From positions 1-64,000 of the forward strand of contig CANLWK010000001.1 of NCBI GenBank assembly GCA_947494805.1: a stretch of DNA of 64,000 nucleotides, written 5' to 3'. Both the position numbers and the translations under genes were made by a program. The notes beneath the pieces were generated by a model. That model had not been told where the DNA came from and did no database searches. It was given only the letters and a program-made list of their open reading frames with translations. Source of the stretch: an uncultured Croceitalea sp. GTDB taxonomy: Bacteria > Bacteroidota > Bacteroidia > Flavobacteriales > Flavobacteriaceae. Below are positions 52,570-60,860 of the stretch, piece by piece; positions within the stretch are counted from its first letter, which is position 1; each line of letters begins with the position of its first letter.

Positions 52570-53886
52570 ATGGATTTAAAAGAAAAATTACTTTCCTCAT
52601 TTTTGGCTTTTGAAGATACGGTTGATTTAGACAATCCGGTACACGAAGTAAGGTCTAAGGCGATTAAGAATTTCGAAGAAAAAGGGTTTCCTACCAAAAA
52701 ACAAGAAGCTTGGAAGTATACTTCATTGAACACCCTTCAAAAGGTGGATTTTAGCATTTTTCCGAAGGAAGAGAATACACTTGATTATAAAGACATCAAG
52801 AAATATTTCTTGCATGAAATAGACACCTATAAGATTGTTTTCATTGATGGGGTATATAGTTCGTATCTTTCAGAGACCACACATGATGGGGTTGACGTCT
52901 GTTTGATGAGCTCTGCTTTTAATAAACCCATGTACCGTCAGGTAATTGAGGCCTATTTTAATAAGGTGGCTTCGCAAGATGAATCCTTGACAAGTCTTAA
53001 TACGGCGTTTAGCAAAGAGGGGGCATATATTTATATTCCTAAGAACAAAGCTCCGCGAAAACCAATTCAAATTGTTCACTTCGCCACGGGTAACGAAGCT
53101 TCTTTAATGTTGCAACCTCGCAATTTGGTCATCGTTGAAGAAAATGCTGAGGTTCAGATTATTGAAAGACACCAAAGTCTAACAGAAAATGAAGTGTTCA
53201 CCAATTGTGTGACGGAGATTTTTGCCGCCAAAAGCGCAAGAGTTGACTATTACAAAGTACAAAATGATAGAGAGACCGCATCTCTAATTGACAATACATA
53301 TATCGACCAAAAGCGTAGTAGCAATGTAAGCGTGCACACCTTCTCGTTTGGGGGCAAGTTGACACGAAATAACCTCAACTACTATCAAGATGGAGAACAC
53401 ATTGATTCTACTTTGAAAGGGGTAACCATTTTAGGCGAGAAGCAGCATGTGGACCACCATACGTTGGTGCACCACCAGCAACCCAATTGTGAAAGCCATC
53501 AAGATTACAAAGGTATTTTTGGTGAAAAGTCCACAGGTGTTTTCAACGGTAAAATTATAGTTGATAAGATTGCGCAAAAGACAAATGCATTTCAACAGAA
53601 CAATAACATTTTGATAAGCGATAAGGCGACCATAAACACGAAGCCACAGTTAGAGATTTTCGCTGATGATGTCAAATGTTCGCACGGTTGTACCATTGGT
53701 CAGTTAGATGCAGATGCCTTGTTTTACTTGCAATCACGGGGTATTCCAAAGAAAGAGGCAACGGCCTTATTGATGTATGCTTTCTCGAACAACGTATTGG
53801 ACAGTGTTCGTATTCCCGAATTAAAGGTTCGCATCAATAAAATCATTGCGAATAAATTAGGGGTGAATTTAGGCTTTGATCTTTAG
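52570..53886 (+). CDS. sufD: Fe-S cluster assembly protein SufD
   Basis: A 438-residue SufD, the partner of SufB in the SufBC2D complex. N-terminal helical part (about 1-120, with FPTKKQEAWKYTSLNTL), then a parallel beta-helix core (about 140-390). Key segments: EEVQIIERHQS-like AEVQIIERHQSL, HIDSTLKGVTIL, and the C-terminal KCSHGCTIGQLDADALFYLQ with a conserved His. Length is standard. Its stop at 53886 lies inside the beginning of the barrel-protein frame. Confidence 0.95.
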   Translation: MDLKEKLLSSFLAFEDTVDLDNPVHEVRSKAIKNFEEKGFPTKKQEAWKYTSLNTLQKVDFSIFPKEENTLDYKDIKKYFLHEIDTYKIVFIDGVYSSYLSETTHDGVDVCLMSSAFNKPMYRQVIEAYFNKVASQDESLTSLNTAFSKEGAYIYIPKNKAPRKPIQIVHFATGNEASLMLQPRNLVIVEENAEVQIIERHQSLTENEVFTNCVTEIFAAKSARVDYYKVQNDRETASLIDNTYIDQKRSSNVSVHTFSFGGKLTRNNLNYYQDGEHIDSTLKGVTILGEKQHVDHHTLVHHQQPNCESHQDYKGIFGEKSTGVFNGKIIVDKIAQKTNAFQQNNNILISDKATINTKPQLEIFADDVKCSHGCTIGQLDADALFYLQSRGIPKKEATALLMYAFSNNVLDSVRIPELKVRINKIIANKLGVNLGFDL

Positions 53887-54553
53887 ACCACAACACAAGG
53901 AAATTGTAAAAAGAAAGGCATTGGTATGTGCCTTTCTTTTTTTGTTTTTGGCGCTTTCTGGCAAGGCACAAGAAACCCGGTTCGGTATAAAAGGAGGGCT
54001 AAATTATTCTTCAGTAGTCGGGGACCTTACCGAAGGCCTCAAATTTCGCTTCTCTGGTCACGCAGGGGTATTTGTGTTGGTCGACTTCTCCTATAAGTTC
54101 AAATTTCAGCCTGAACTGATTTATTCGTCTCAAGGGTTTCAATTCAGCACTGATTTAGCTTCAATTCAAAATGGGACATCTGTAGCTGATGAAAATGATT
54201 TTAGGACCAACGTTCAATTGAACTACCTCACGGTACCCTTAATTGTCAAGTTCGGGTTGAACGAAACGATAACAGTGGAATTTGGACCACAATTCGGATT
54301 TCTCTTGAACCAAATCACAAGGGTAAAGAATTTAGATGAAACAGACAGTGTAGATGTGGATAGAAGAAATTCAATTTCTGGTGACTTTCAGTTAGATTAT
54401 GGCGCGGCGGTCGGTGTAGGCATAAAGCTCAGTGAACGCGTATCGCTTTCACCCCGTTTTTACATTGGGCTACGGAACCGACTGAATGGATTGCCCGGAG
54501 ACCTTCAAAATTATAACGTGGCTATTCAGTTATCAGGTAATTATACGTTCTAG
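53876..54553 (+). CDS. Outer-membrane beta-barrel protein embedded in the suf cluster
   Basis: A 225-residue protein with signal peptide (KRKALVCAFLFLFLALSGKA) and a PorT/OmpW-like beta barrel (TRFGIKGGLNYSSVV, KFQPELIYSSQGFQF, VTVEFGPQFGFLLNQI) ending in Phe (SGNYTF). The start is uncertain: TTG 53876 lies in sufD, an ATT or TTG at 53921 are alternatives. A terminator-like hairpin (53910-53942) is encoded within the signal-peptide region. It has no evident Fe-S role. The nearest relatives should be general Bacteroidota barrel proteins. Confidence 0.75.
   Translation: MIFRPQHKEIVKRKALVCAFLFLFLALSGKAQETRFGIKGGLNYSSVVGDLTEGLKFRFSGHAGVFVLVDFSYKFKFQPELIYSSQGFQFSTDLASIQNGTSVADENDFRTNVQLNYLTVPLIVKFGLNETITVEFGPQFGFLLNQITRVKNLDETDSVDVDRRNSISGDFQLDYGAAVGVGIKLSERVSLSPRFYIGLRNRLNGLPGDLQNYNVAIQLSGNYTF
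53910..53943 (+). terminator. Terminator hairpin within the barrel gene's signal-peptide region
   Basis: AAAGAAAGGCA (53910-53920) and TGCCTTTCTTT (53929-53939) pair around TTGGTATG, followed by a run of T. It begins 24 bp after the sufD stop, and so looks like the sufD terminator. Confidence 0.75.
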
Positions 54554-54591
54554 ATTTTCTTAAATATCAAACTCACCAAATAAATAGTAAA

Positions 54592-54599
54592 TATCTTTG
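54592..54599 (+). promoter_or_regulatory. Promoter -7 element of sufS
   Basis: An exact TATCTTTG match, with the sufS ATG 19 bp further on. It suggests that sufSET can be transcribed apart from sufABCD. Confidence 0.45.
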
Positions 54600-54617
54600 T
54601 AAATCAATTGAATTGCT

Positions 54618-55832
54618 ATGTTCGACATCACTAAAATAAGAGCTGATTTTCCAATTTTGAAACGTGAAGTCAATGGTAAACCCTTGGTCTATTTAGACAA
54701 TGCGGCTACTTCGCAAACACCGCAACAAGTCATTGATGTCATTGTTGATTATTACCATCGCTTGAATGCGAATATTCATCGGGGTGTACACACGCTTTCG
54801 CAAGAGGCAACCGATGCATACGAGCAGGCCAGGATCAAGATTCAAAAACACTTCAATATTGCTAAACCGCAAGAAGTAATATTGACGTCAGGAACGACCC
54901 ATAGCATCAATTTGGTGGCCAATGGTTTTTCTTCGCTATTAAAAGAGGGAGATGAACTACTGGTTTCGGCCATGGAGCACCATTCAAACATTGTGCCTTG
55001 GCAAATGCTGTGCGAACGCACTGGGTCAGTTTTGAAAGTGATTCCTATGAATGCGAATGGAGAATTGGTGATGGAAGACTTCCACAGTTTGCTTTCAGAA
55101 AAAACAAGATTGGTGTTTTGCAACCATGTGTCCAATGCTTTGGGTACGATTAATCCAATAGAAGCTATTATTTCGGCATCACATGAGGTAGGCGCTGCGG
55201 TTTTGGTCGATGGTGCTCAGGCATCACCCCATATCAAAGCTGACTTACAAGCACTTGATGTCGATTTTTATACGATTTCTGCCCATAAAGTATGTGGCCC
55301 GACCGGGGTGGGGATGCTTTATGGCAAAGAGGCTTGGTTAAAGAAATTGCCCCCTTATCAAGGCGGCGGCGAAATGATTGCTGAAGTTACTTTTGACAAA
55401 ACCACTTATGCCGACCTACCACATAAATTTGAAGCAGGCACCCCAAATATTTGTGGGGGAATCGCTTTCGGTGCGGCTTTGGATTACATGAACAGTATTG
55501 GTTTTGAAACAATATCAAGTTACGAAGCAGAACTTTTGGCATATGCCACGGAAGAATTGCTTAAAATAGAAGGACTAAAGATTTATGGCACTGCGGCCAA
55601 TAAAACTTCGGTCATCAGTTTTAACATAGACGGAATTCATCCATATGATATCGGAACTATTTTAGACAAACTGGGCATTGCCGTACGAACCGGACACCAT
55701 TGTGCGCAGCCGATTATGGATTTTTACAAGATTCCCGGTACGGTAAGGGCAAGCTTTAGTTTTTACAACACCAAAGAAGAAGTGGATGTATTGGTAGCAG
55801 GTGTAGAGCGGGCCAAAAATATGCTGCTCTAG
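54618..55832 (+). CDS. sufS: Cysteine desulfurase SufS
   Basis: A 404-residue type II cysteine desulfurase that makes a persulfide from cysteine for Fe-S assembly. PLP Lys is K224 in DFYTISAHKVCGPTG. The catalytic Cys is C362 in VRTGHHCAQP. The N-terminal YLDNAATSQTPQQV is standard. The short loop around the Cys is the type II form, which needs SufE, encoded two genes later. It starts 64 bp after the barrel gene and probably has its own promoter. Confidence 0.97.
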   Translation: MFDITKIRADFPILKREVNGKPLVYLDNAATSQTPQQVIDVIVDYYHRLNANIHRGVHTLSQEATDAYEQARIKIQKHFNIAKPQEVILTSGTTHSINLVANGFSSLLKEGDELLVSAMEHHSNIVPWQMLCERTGSVLKVIPMNANGELVMEDFHSLLSEKTRLVFCNHVSNALGTINPIEAIISASHEVGAAVLVDGAQASPHIKADLQALDVDFYTISAHKVCGPTGVGMLYGKEAWLKKLPPYQGGGEMIAEVTFDKTTYADLPHKFEAGTPNICGGIAFGAALDYMNSIGFETISSYEAELLAYATEELLKIEGLKIYGTAANKTSVISFNIDGIHPYDIGTILDKLGIAVRTGHHCAQPIMDFYKIPGTVRASFSFYNTKEEVDVLVAGVERAKNMLL

Positions 55833-55857
55833 GCTGCCTTAACATTTTGCCAATCTT

Positions 55858-55888
55858 TTGATTAACAGTAATCCGAATTGTATTTTTG
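55858..55888 (+). promoter_or_regulatory. Promoter of sufE
   Basis: TTG (55858-55860), a 20-bp spacer and an exact TATTTTTG (55881-55888). sufE starts at 55903, so the leader would be very short. Confidence 0.5.
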
Positions 55889-55902
55889 CATAAAACCAAG
55901 GC

Positions 55903-56325
55903 ATGACCATTGAAGCCATACAAGAAGAAATCATTGATGAATTCAGCATGTTCGATGATTGGATGCAGCGCTACGAGTACATGATTGAATTGGGTAAGTC
56001 GCTTCCATTGATTGAAGAGCAGTACAAGACCGATGATAACATCATCAAAGGATGCCAAAGCAAGGTTTGGGTCCATGCTGAACTTGATAACGATAAGTTG
56101 GTGTTCACCGCAGATAGCGACGCCATCATCACCAAGGGAATCATTGCCATTTTGATTCGCGCTTTTAGCAATCAAAAACCGCAGGCCATTATCGATGCCA
56201 ACACAGATTTCATTGATGAGATAGGGCTGAAAGAACATTTATCGCCCACAAGGGCCAACGGTTTGGTAAGTATGGTCAAACAATTAAAGTTGTACGCCAT
56301 TGCCTACCAAACACAATTAAATTGA
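55903..56325 (+). CDS. sufE: Sulfur acceptor protein SufE
   Basis: A 140-residue SufE that accepts the persulfide from SufS. The acceptor Cys is C51 in NIIKGCQSKVWVH. The core resembles the IscU-like fold: EEIIDEFSMFDDWMQRYEYM, then ITKGIIAILIRAFSNQKPQAI. Length is normal. sufT begins 2 bp after its stop codon. A promoter lies directly upstream of the ATG. Confidence 0.96.
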   Translation: MTIEAIQEEIIDEFSMFDDWMQRYEYMIELGKSLPLIEEQYKTDDNIIKGCQSKVWVHAELDNDKLVFTADSDAIITKGIIAILIRAFSNQKPQAIIDANTDFIDEIGLKEHLSPTRANGLVSMVKQLKLYAIAYQTQLN

Positions 56326-56327
56326 GA

Positions 56328-56657
56328 ATGAGCGAAGAAACAACGATAGACACCACCGAACTTGGTGATAAGATAGTTAGGGTTTTAAAAACCATATACG
56401 ATCCTGAGATTCCTGTTGATATTTATGAGTTGGGATTGATTTATGATGTTTTTGTCAATGAGGACAATGATGTCAAAATATTAATGACCCTGACGTCACC
56501 CAACTGTCCGGTTGCTGAAACGCTTCCCGTAGAGGTTGAAGAGAAAGTGAAATCTTTAGATGCCGTCAAAGATGCAGAAGTAGAAATCACGTTTGACCCA
56601 CCATGGTCACAAGAATTGATGAGCGAAGAGGCAAAGCTTGAACTGGGGATGTTGTAA
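56328..56657 (+). CDS. sufT: SUF system Fe-S assembly protein, MIP18/PaaD-like (SufT)
   Basis: A 109-residue DUF59/MIP18-family protein. Conserved stretches: IYDPEIPVDIYELGLIYDVFV and MTLTSPNCPVAETLP, with the Cys thought to bind or guide clusters, and ITFDPPWSQELMSEEAK. In several bacteria SufT helps late steps of Fe-S protein maturation. A TTG at 56322 is also in frame but would overlap the sufE stop, so ATG 56328 is chosen. Confidence 0.9.
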   Translation: MSEETTIDTTELGDKIVRVLKTIYDPEIPVDIYELGLIYDVFVNEDNDVKILMTLTSPNCPVAETLPVEVEEKVKSLDAVKDAEVEITFDPPWSQELMSEEAKLELGML

Positions 56658-56677
56658 GGTAAGAAGTAAGGTTTCAG

Positions 56678-57045
56678 ATGTCAGAAGAAAGAGGGTTTGA
56701 AGGACTTATTTCATGGCAAAAAGCGAGAGTTCTTAATAAAGAGATTTACAAAGTATCTCAAGAACCTGTCTTTTCGAAAGATTTTGCGTTCAGAGACCAA
56801 ATAAGAAGAGCTTCTATATCGATTTCATCTAATATTGCTGAAGGATATGGAAGAAAAACCAAAAAGAGTTCATTTATTTTCTCAATGTTGCGCAAGCCTC
56901 TTGTTACGAAGTTAAGTCACAATTGTATTTGGCTCTAGATATCAATTATGTATCAGCAGAGGAGTTTAAAACTTGTTTTTTAATTTGTGATGAGATTTCT
57001 AAAACGGTTTATGGCTTAATTAAACACTTAGAGAATAAAGCCTGA
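56678..57045 (+). pseudogene. Frameshifted four-helix-bundle (S23/IVS-encoded type) protein gene
   Basis: Residues 1-67 of the four-helix-bundle family are in frame from ATG 56678: [46 protein letters not shown]. The frame then breaks at an A-run near 56860-56864: the expected K-E-F-I sequence is found one base over. The second part ([20 protein letters not shown], then a helix ending LIKHLENKA) continues to TGA 57043-57045 in the shifted frame. Loss of one A in the run would explain it. The family is known as the product of 23S rRNA intervening sequences, but free-standing genes are common. A sequencing error is possible. Confidence 0.8.
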
Positions 57046-57065
57046 GTTCTAATAACTGAAAACTT

Positions 57066-57569
57066 ATGTCCGATATCATAAATAGAGTAGCACAGAGCAA
57101 ACTGATTACGTTTGACTTGGAGGATTTGTATCCCGAGGGAAAACGCATCCTTTTTGATATCAAAGATTGGTTGTTTGAAGAGATAATCCTCAAAGAAAAA
57201 GAGTTCAGGGGGAAAGTTGATGCGCATGACTGGTCACAATACGAAGATACTTATGTGGCATTGACCTGTACCTCAGATGCCATTATCCCTGGTTGGGCAT
57301 TTCTATTGGTTGCTTCAAGATTGAATCCGCACGCCAAAAGGGTTGTTGTTGGTGACTTGGAACAATTAGAAACCGCACTCTATCAGCCTATTCTTGCACA
57401 ATTGAACGTTGCCGAATTCAAGGATAAACCAGTGATAATAAAAGGCTGTTCACATAAGCCCGTACCCCAAAACGCATACATTATCGCTATGGCCAAAATT
57501 CAAACGGTAGCAAAAAGCGTGATGTATGGAGAAGCATGTTCTTCTGTGCCGTTGTTCAAGAGAAAATAG
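57066..57569 (+). CDS. DUF2480 family protein
   Basis: A 167-residue soluble protein restricted to Bacteroidota. The family segments NRVAQSKLITFDLEDLYPEG, VDAHDWSQYEDTYVAL, and KGCSHKPVPQNAYI are present. One Cys is in KGCSHKP and another in GEACSSVPLF, and a conserved H-D-W is at about 55. Function unknown. It is downstream of the sufSET and four-helix genes, in agreement with a suf-linked position that I recall from related genomes. Confidence 0.85.
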   Translation: MSDIINRVAQSKLITFDLEDLYPEGKRILFDIKDWLFEEIILKEKEFRGKVDAHDWSQYEDTYVALTCTSDAIIPGWAFLLVASRLNPHAKRVVVGDLEQLETALYQPILAQLNVAEFKDKPVIIKGCSHKPVPQNAYIIAMAKIQTVAKSVMYGEACSSVPLFKRK

Positions 57570-57599
57570 CGATATCTTTCATAGCTAAGTGACTATTCT

Positions 57600-57607
57600 T
57601 ACTTTTG
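57600..57607 (+). promoter_or_regulatory. Promoter -7 element of the DUF3078 gene
   Basis: An exact TACTTTTG match 31 bp before the ATG at 57638. A TTG at the -33 position is not evident. Confidence 0.45.
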
Positions 57608-57637
57608 GGGTTCTAATACCCTAAATACAGAACACTT

Positions 57638-58561
57638 ATGAAAAAATTAATCTTATCAATGGCTTTTTTGGTTGCAGCTACCACACTAACAGCTCAAACC
57701 GAAGAAGAACTCAAGGCCACTTTGGCCAACAAAAAAGACTCTATTGCCGCTATACAGGGTAGAGCGGATGCAATTCAAGCTGAAATAGACGCATTGCCAG
57801 GTTGGAAACTCGGTGCTTTTGGTACTATTGGTGGTAGTTTATCTAATTTCAACAACTGGTACGCCCAGGGGTTTCCGAACAACTCGGCCGGTAACATTGG
57901 ATTTACGGTAAATGCTTTCGCCAATTTGCAACAAGAAAAATTCTTTTGGCGCAACGCGTTGACCACCAATTTGAACTGGGTGAAGTTAGATGATGAAGAT
58001 GATCCCAATGACGATGATGGTTTCAGAGAAGCTACAGATGTGTTCAATCTGTCGTCGTTATACGGACGTAAACTTAGTGACAAATTTGCCGTTTCAGGTT
58101 TGATGGAATATCGAACCACGCTTTTGAGCAACTTTAATGATCCTGGTTATCTTGATCTTGGTGTGGGCGCAACATGGACTCCCTTGCAAAATTTGGTGGT
58201 TGTAATCCATCCATTGAACTACAATTTTGTTTTTGCCGATGATGACACTATTTTCAATTCATCTTTGGGAGCCAAAATAGTTGCGGATTATACCAGACAA
58301 ATAGGTGCCATCGGTTTTAAATCTAATCTTTCCATGTTTCAAAGCTATGAAAGTGGTGACTTGAGCAATTGGACCTGGACCAATTCATTCTCATATACCC
58401 TTTGGAAAATGATTGGTGTCGGTTTTGATTTTGGTCTGCGAAACAACAAACAAGAAGCCTTGAACTATTCTAACAATGTTTTAGGAAATACAGATACGTT
58501 CGATACAGTTGACAACGACCTTCAATCGTATTGGACGGTTGGTTTGAGCTACGCTTTTTAG
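57638..58561 (+). CDS. DUF3078 family outer-membrane protein
   Basis: A 307-residue exported protein (signal peptide cut near LTAQTEE). A short coiled segment (about 22-50) precedes a beta barrel of the DUF3078 family: KLGAFGTIGGSLSNFNNWYA and LTTNLNWVKLDDED, then FGLRNNKQEALNYSNNVLGN and the end YWTVGLSYAF with terminal Phe. It should be an outer-membrane protein of unknown function. It has its own promoter and a strong terminator. Confidence 0.85.
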   Translation: MKKLILSMAFLVAATTLTAQTEEELKATLANKKDSIAAIQGRADAIQAEIDALPGWKLGAFGTIGGSLSNFNNWYAQGFPNNSAGNIGFTVNAFANLQQEKFFWRNALTTNLNWVKLDDEDDPNDDDGFREATDVFNLSSLYGRKLSDKFAVSGLMEYRTTLLSNFNDPGYLDLGVGATWTPLQNLVVVIHPLNYNFVFADDDTIFNSSLGAKIVADYTRQIGAIGFKSNLSMFQSYESGDLSNWTWTNSFSYTLWKMIGVGFDFGLRNNKQEALNYSNNVLGNTDTFDTVDNDLQSYWTVGLSYAF

Positions 58562-58583
58562 CAAACCTCCACGAAGACAAATT

Positions 58584-58617
58584 AAAAAGCCCCAAGCATA
58601 ACGCTTGGGGCTTTTTT
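58584..58617 (+). terminator. Terminator after the DUF3078 gene
   Basis: AAAAAGCCCCAAGC pairs with GCTTGGGGCTTTTTT around ATAAC. The stem is long and GC-rich, with a T-run. It may also end transcripts from the opposite strand. Confidence 0.9.
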
Positions 58618-58620
58618 AGC

Positions 58621-58782
58621 TAGGTTATTAAGTTCATTTTTTTGGAAACAATGGTTTTTGGGGTGAACCACTGTTTTAACTTGCCACTAATTTATGAGAC
58701 AAATTTGAGGCAGTTTATTTTTTGATGTGAACCATTGGTTTTTTGTGGACAGTGGTAAAAAGCACTTTTTCTGACAGAAAAG
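58621..58782. other. Gap between DUF3078 terminator and hflX
   Basis: A TGAACCA block occurs twice: TGAACCACTGTTTTA at 58662 and TGAACCATTGGTTTTTT at about 58727, and AATGGTTTTT occurs at about 58650. It lies at the 3' side of hflX, so a regulatory function for hflX is unlikely. I see no gene here. Confidence 0.4.
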
Positions 58783-59994
58783 CTAGTATTCATCCAAATG
58801 TTCAGGATACAGAAAGTTGTTGTACGGAAAACGTGTCACGTGTATATCACGAACCTCATCGTAGACCCGTTTTCTAAAATCATCTAGATTCTCTTTGTTC
58901 AATGCCGATATAAACAGTGCCCTGTCACCAACTTTATTGTACCACGTTTGCATCCACTCTTCTAAGGTAAAGTGCAGTTTTGTTTTCTCTGTGACAAGGT
59001 CGTCATCATCGATGACCTCTGGTTTATACTGGTCAATTTTGTTGAACACCATAATCGTCTTTTTGTCAGCGCTTTTGATTTCATCAAGTATAGTGTTGAC
59101 AGAGGCGATGTGTTCCTCAAAATTTGGGTGCGATATATCGACAACATGCAATAACAAATCTGCTTCACGTACTTCGTCCAGCGTGCTTTTAAAACTTTCC
59201 ACAAGTTGTGTAGGTAATTTTCGAATAAACCCGACTGTATCGCTTAGAAGAAAGGGCAGGTTCCCCAATACCACTTTGCGAACAGTGGTGTCGAGCGTGG
59301 CGAATAGCTTATTTTCGGCAAAGACATCGCTTTTACTGATTACGTTCATTAAGGTAGACTTACCAACATTGGTATACCCGACCAAAGCCACACGGACCAA
59401 AGCCCCCCGGTTACCGCGCTGTGTCTCCATTTGACGGTCAATTTTACCCAACTTCTTTTTGAGCAATGAGATACGGTCGCGAACAATACGTCTATCGGTT
59501 TCGATTTCTGTCTCACCTGGTCCGCGCATACCAATACCCCCCTTTTGTCGCTCAAGGTGTGTCCAAAGACCGGTCAAACGTGGCAGTAAGTACTGGTATT
59601 GCGCCAATTCTACCTGTGTTCTGGCATAGCTCGTTTGTGCCCGTTGAGCAAAAATATCTAAGATAAGACTCGTTCTATCTATGATTTTGCAGCGTAATAT
59701 TTTTTCAATATTTCGCTGTTGTGCCGGGCTAAGCTCATCATCAAAAATCACGGAACCAATGTCATTTGCCTTGACATATCCGGCGACCTCTTCCATTTTA
59801 CCGCTGCCGATAAGTGTTTTCGGATTGGGAATGTCCATGCGCTGTACAAAGCGCTTGAGCACCTCGCCCCCGGCCGTATAGGTCAAGAACTCCAATTCAT
59901 CAAGATATTCCGTAACCTTGGTCTGATCTTGTTGCGCATTAATAACCCCAATAAGTATTGATTTCTCGTATTCAGTGGTCTTTTTCTCTAGCAT
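58783..59994 (-). CDS. hflX: GTPase HflX
   Basis: A 403-residue ribosome-associated GTPase that splits stalled 70S ribosomes under stress. N-terminal HflX domain (about 15-185) has SGKMEEVAGYVKAN and the Arg/Gly-rich GGIGMRGPGETEIETDRR. The GTPase domain begins at 200: G1 GYTNVGKST (206-214), G3 DTVGFIRKLP, G4 NKID. Length is standard. It stands alone on the minus strand, with a TAAATTTG promoter element upstream. Confidence 0.95.
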   Translation of the reverse strand: MLEKKTTEYEKSILIGVINAQQDQTKVTEYLDELEFLTYTAGGEVLKRFVQRMDIPNPKTLIGSGKMEEVAGYVKANDIGSVIFDDELSPAQQRNIEKILRCKIIDRTSLILDIFAQRAQTSYARTQVELAQYQYLLPRLTGLWTHLERQKGGIGMRGPGETEIETDRRIVRDRISLLKKKLGKIDRQMETQRGNRGALVRVALVGYTNVGKSTLMNVISKSDVFAENKLFATLDTTVRKVVLGNLPFLLSDTVGFIRKLPTQLVESFKSTLDEVREADLLLHVVDISHPNFEEHIASVNTILDEIKSADKKTIMVFNKIDQYKPEVIDDDDLVTEKTKLHFTLEEWMQTWYNKVGDRALFISALNKENLDDFRKRVYDEVRDIHVTRFPYNNFLYPEHLDEY

Positions 59995-60010
59995 AAAATC
60001 ATTTAAAGAA

Positions 60011-60018
60011 CAAATTTA
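60011..60018 (-). promoter_or_regulatory. Promoter -7 element of hflX
   Basis: An exact TAAATTTG match on the minus strand, 17 bp before the ATG at 59994. No clear TTG is at the -33 position. Confidence 0.45.
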
Positions 60019-60072
60019 CACATTGTTGCAGGCACTTTTTGTATTTTCCACTTTAGTAATGCATGATAACGT

Positions 60073-60837
60073 ATGGCGAAAAAATTTTTTGTAGGCAGAA
60101 ATGAGGTATCTCCAGAAGGTTTTCGCTATCGTGGTTTGGCAAGTTCAAGGTTAGAGAATATGACCGATGCTATATTTGGTTTTGCCATTACGCTGTTGGT
60201 CATTGCTTCTCAAGTACCCACAACTTATGTTGAGTTGCAAGTATCTATGTATGGTTTTTTGGGCTTTATCTTTTGTATCATGTTGTTATTGGGCCTTTGG
60301 AACAATCATAACAACTTTTTTTTGCACTTTGGTCTGCAAGATTCGACCACAAAAATCTTGAACTTTCTGTTCCTTTTTGTACTTCTTTTTTACGTTTATC
60401 CTTTAAAGTACTTATTCTCATATTTAGGGACCGCGATTTATATGAGAATAAAATTGGCATTGGGCGATAGTTCCGAAGCAATGCGACAGGTACTTGAGAC
60501 AGTAAAACAATCTGGGCTTTCGTCGGCTCAATGGGTAGATATCATGGTGCGCTTCGGATTAGGACTATTTTTGATGTACCTGTTTTTGTTGTTGATGCAC
60601 GTCAACGCTTACAAAAAACGAGAGGCCCTACAGTTGTCGCAAAAAGAGAGTTATATTGCCCGTACATTTATGCAAGCATACGGTTTATTGTTGTTTATTT
60701 GTATGCTTTCTATTGCAACGGTATTGGTATTTGGGGGGCGAAGTGCGGCCATAGCCGGATCAATATATGGACTATCTGCAGTTCTTTTGCCCGCGCACAA
60801 GAGGTGGAGAACGGCTAGAATGAAAAAACTCTTTTAG
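60073..60837 (+). CDS. TMEM175 (DUF1211)-like membrane protein
   Basis: A 254-residue membrane protein of about six helices. It opens like the TMEM175 potassium-channel family (SRLENMTDAIFGFAITLLVI), but the usual R-x-x-F-S-D at the pore is M-T-D here. A single TMEM175 repeat is present, so it would assemble as an oligomer. Channel activity cannot be asserted. A nuclease gene follows 23 bp later on the same strand. Function unknown. Confidence 0.7.
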   Translation: MAKKFFVGRNEVSPEGFRYRGLASSRLENMTDAIFGFAITLLVIASQVPTTYVELQVSMYGFLGFIFCIMLLLGLWNNHNNFFLHFGLQDSTTKILNFLFLFVLLFYVYPLKYLFSYLGTAIYMRIKLALGDSSEAMRQVLETVKQSGLSSAQWVDIMVRFGLGLFLMYLFLLLMHVNAYKKREALQLSQKESYIARTFMQAYGLLLFICMLSIATVLVFGGRSAAIAGSIYGLSAVLLPAHKRWRTARMKKLF

Positions 60838-60860
60838 GGCCGCCAAAAAAAATTATTGTT

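Noticed and set aside
56860-56870. Programmed -1 frameshift in the four-helix-bundle gene
   Set aside because: The A-run is only five bases and does not give the A-AAA-AAG heptamer in the correct phase. A simple one-base deletion explains it better.
57009-57227. Minus-strand frame opposite the DUF2480 gene start
   Set aside because: It is a shadow of the clearly coding plus strand and has no family character.
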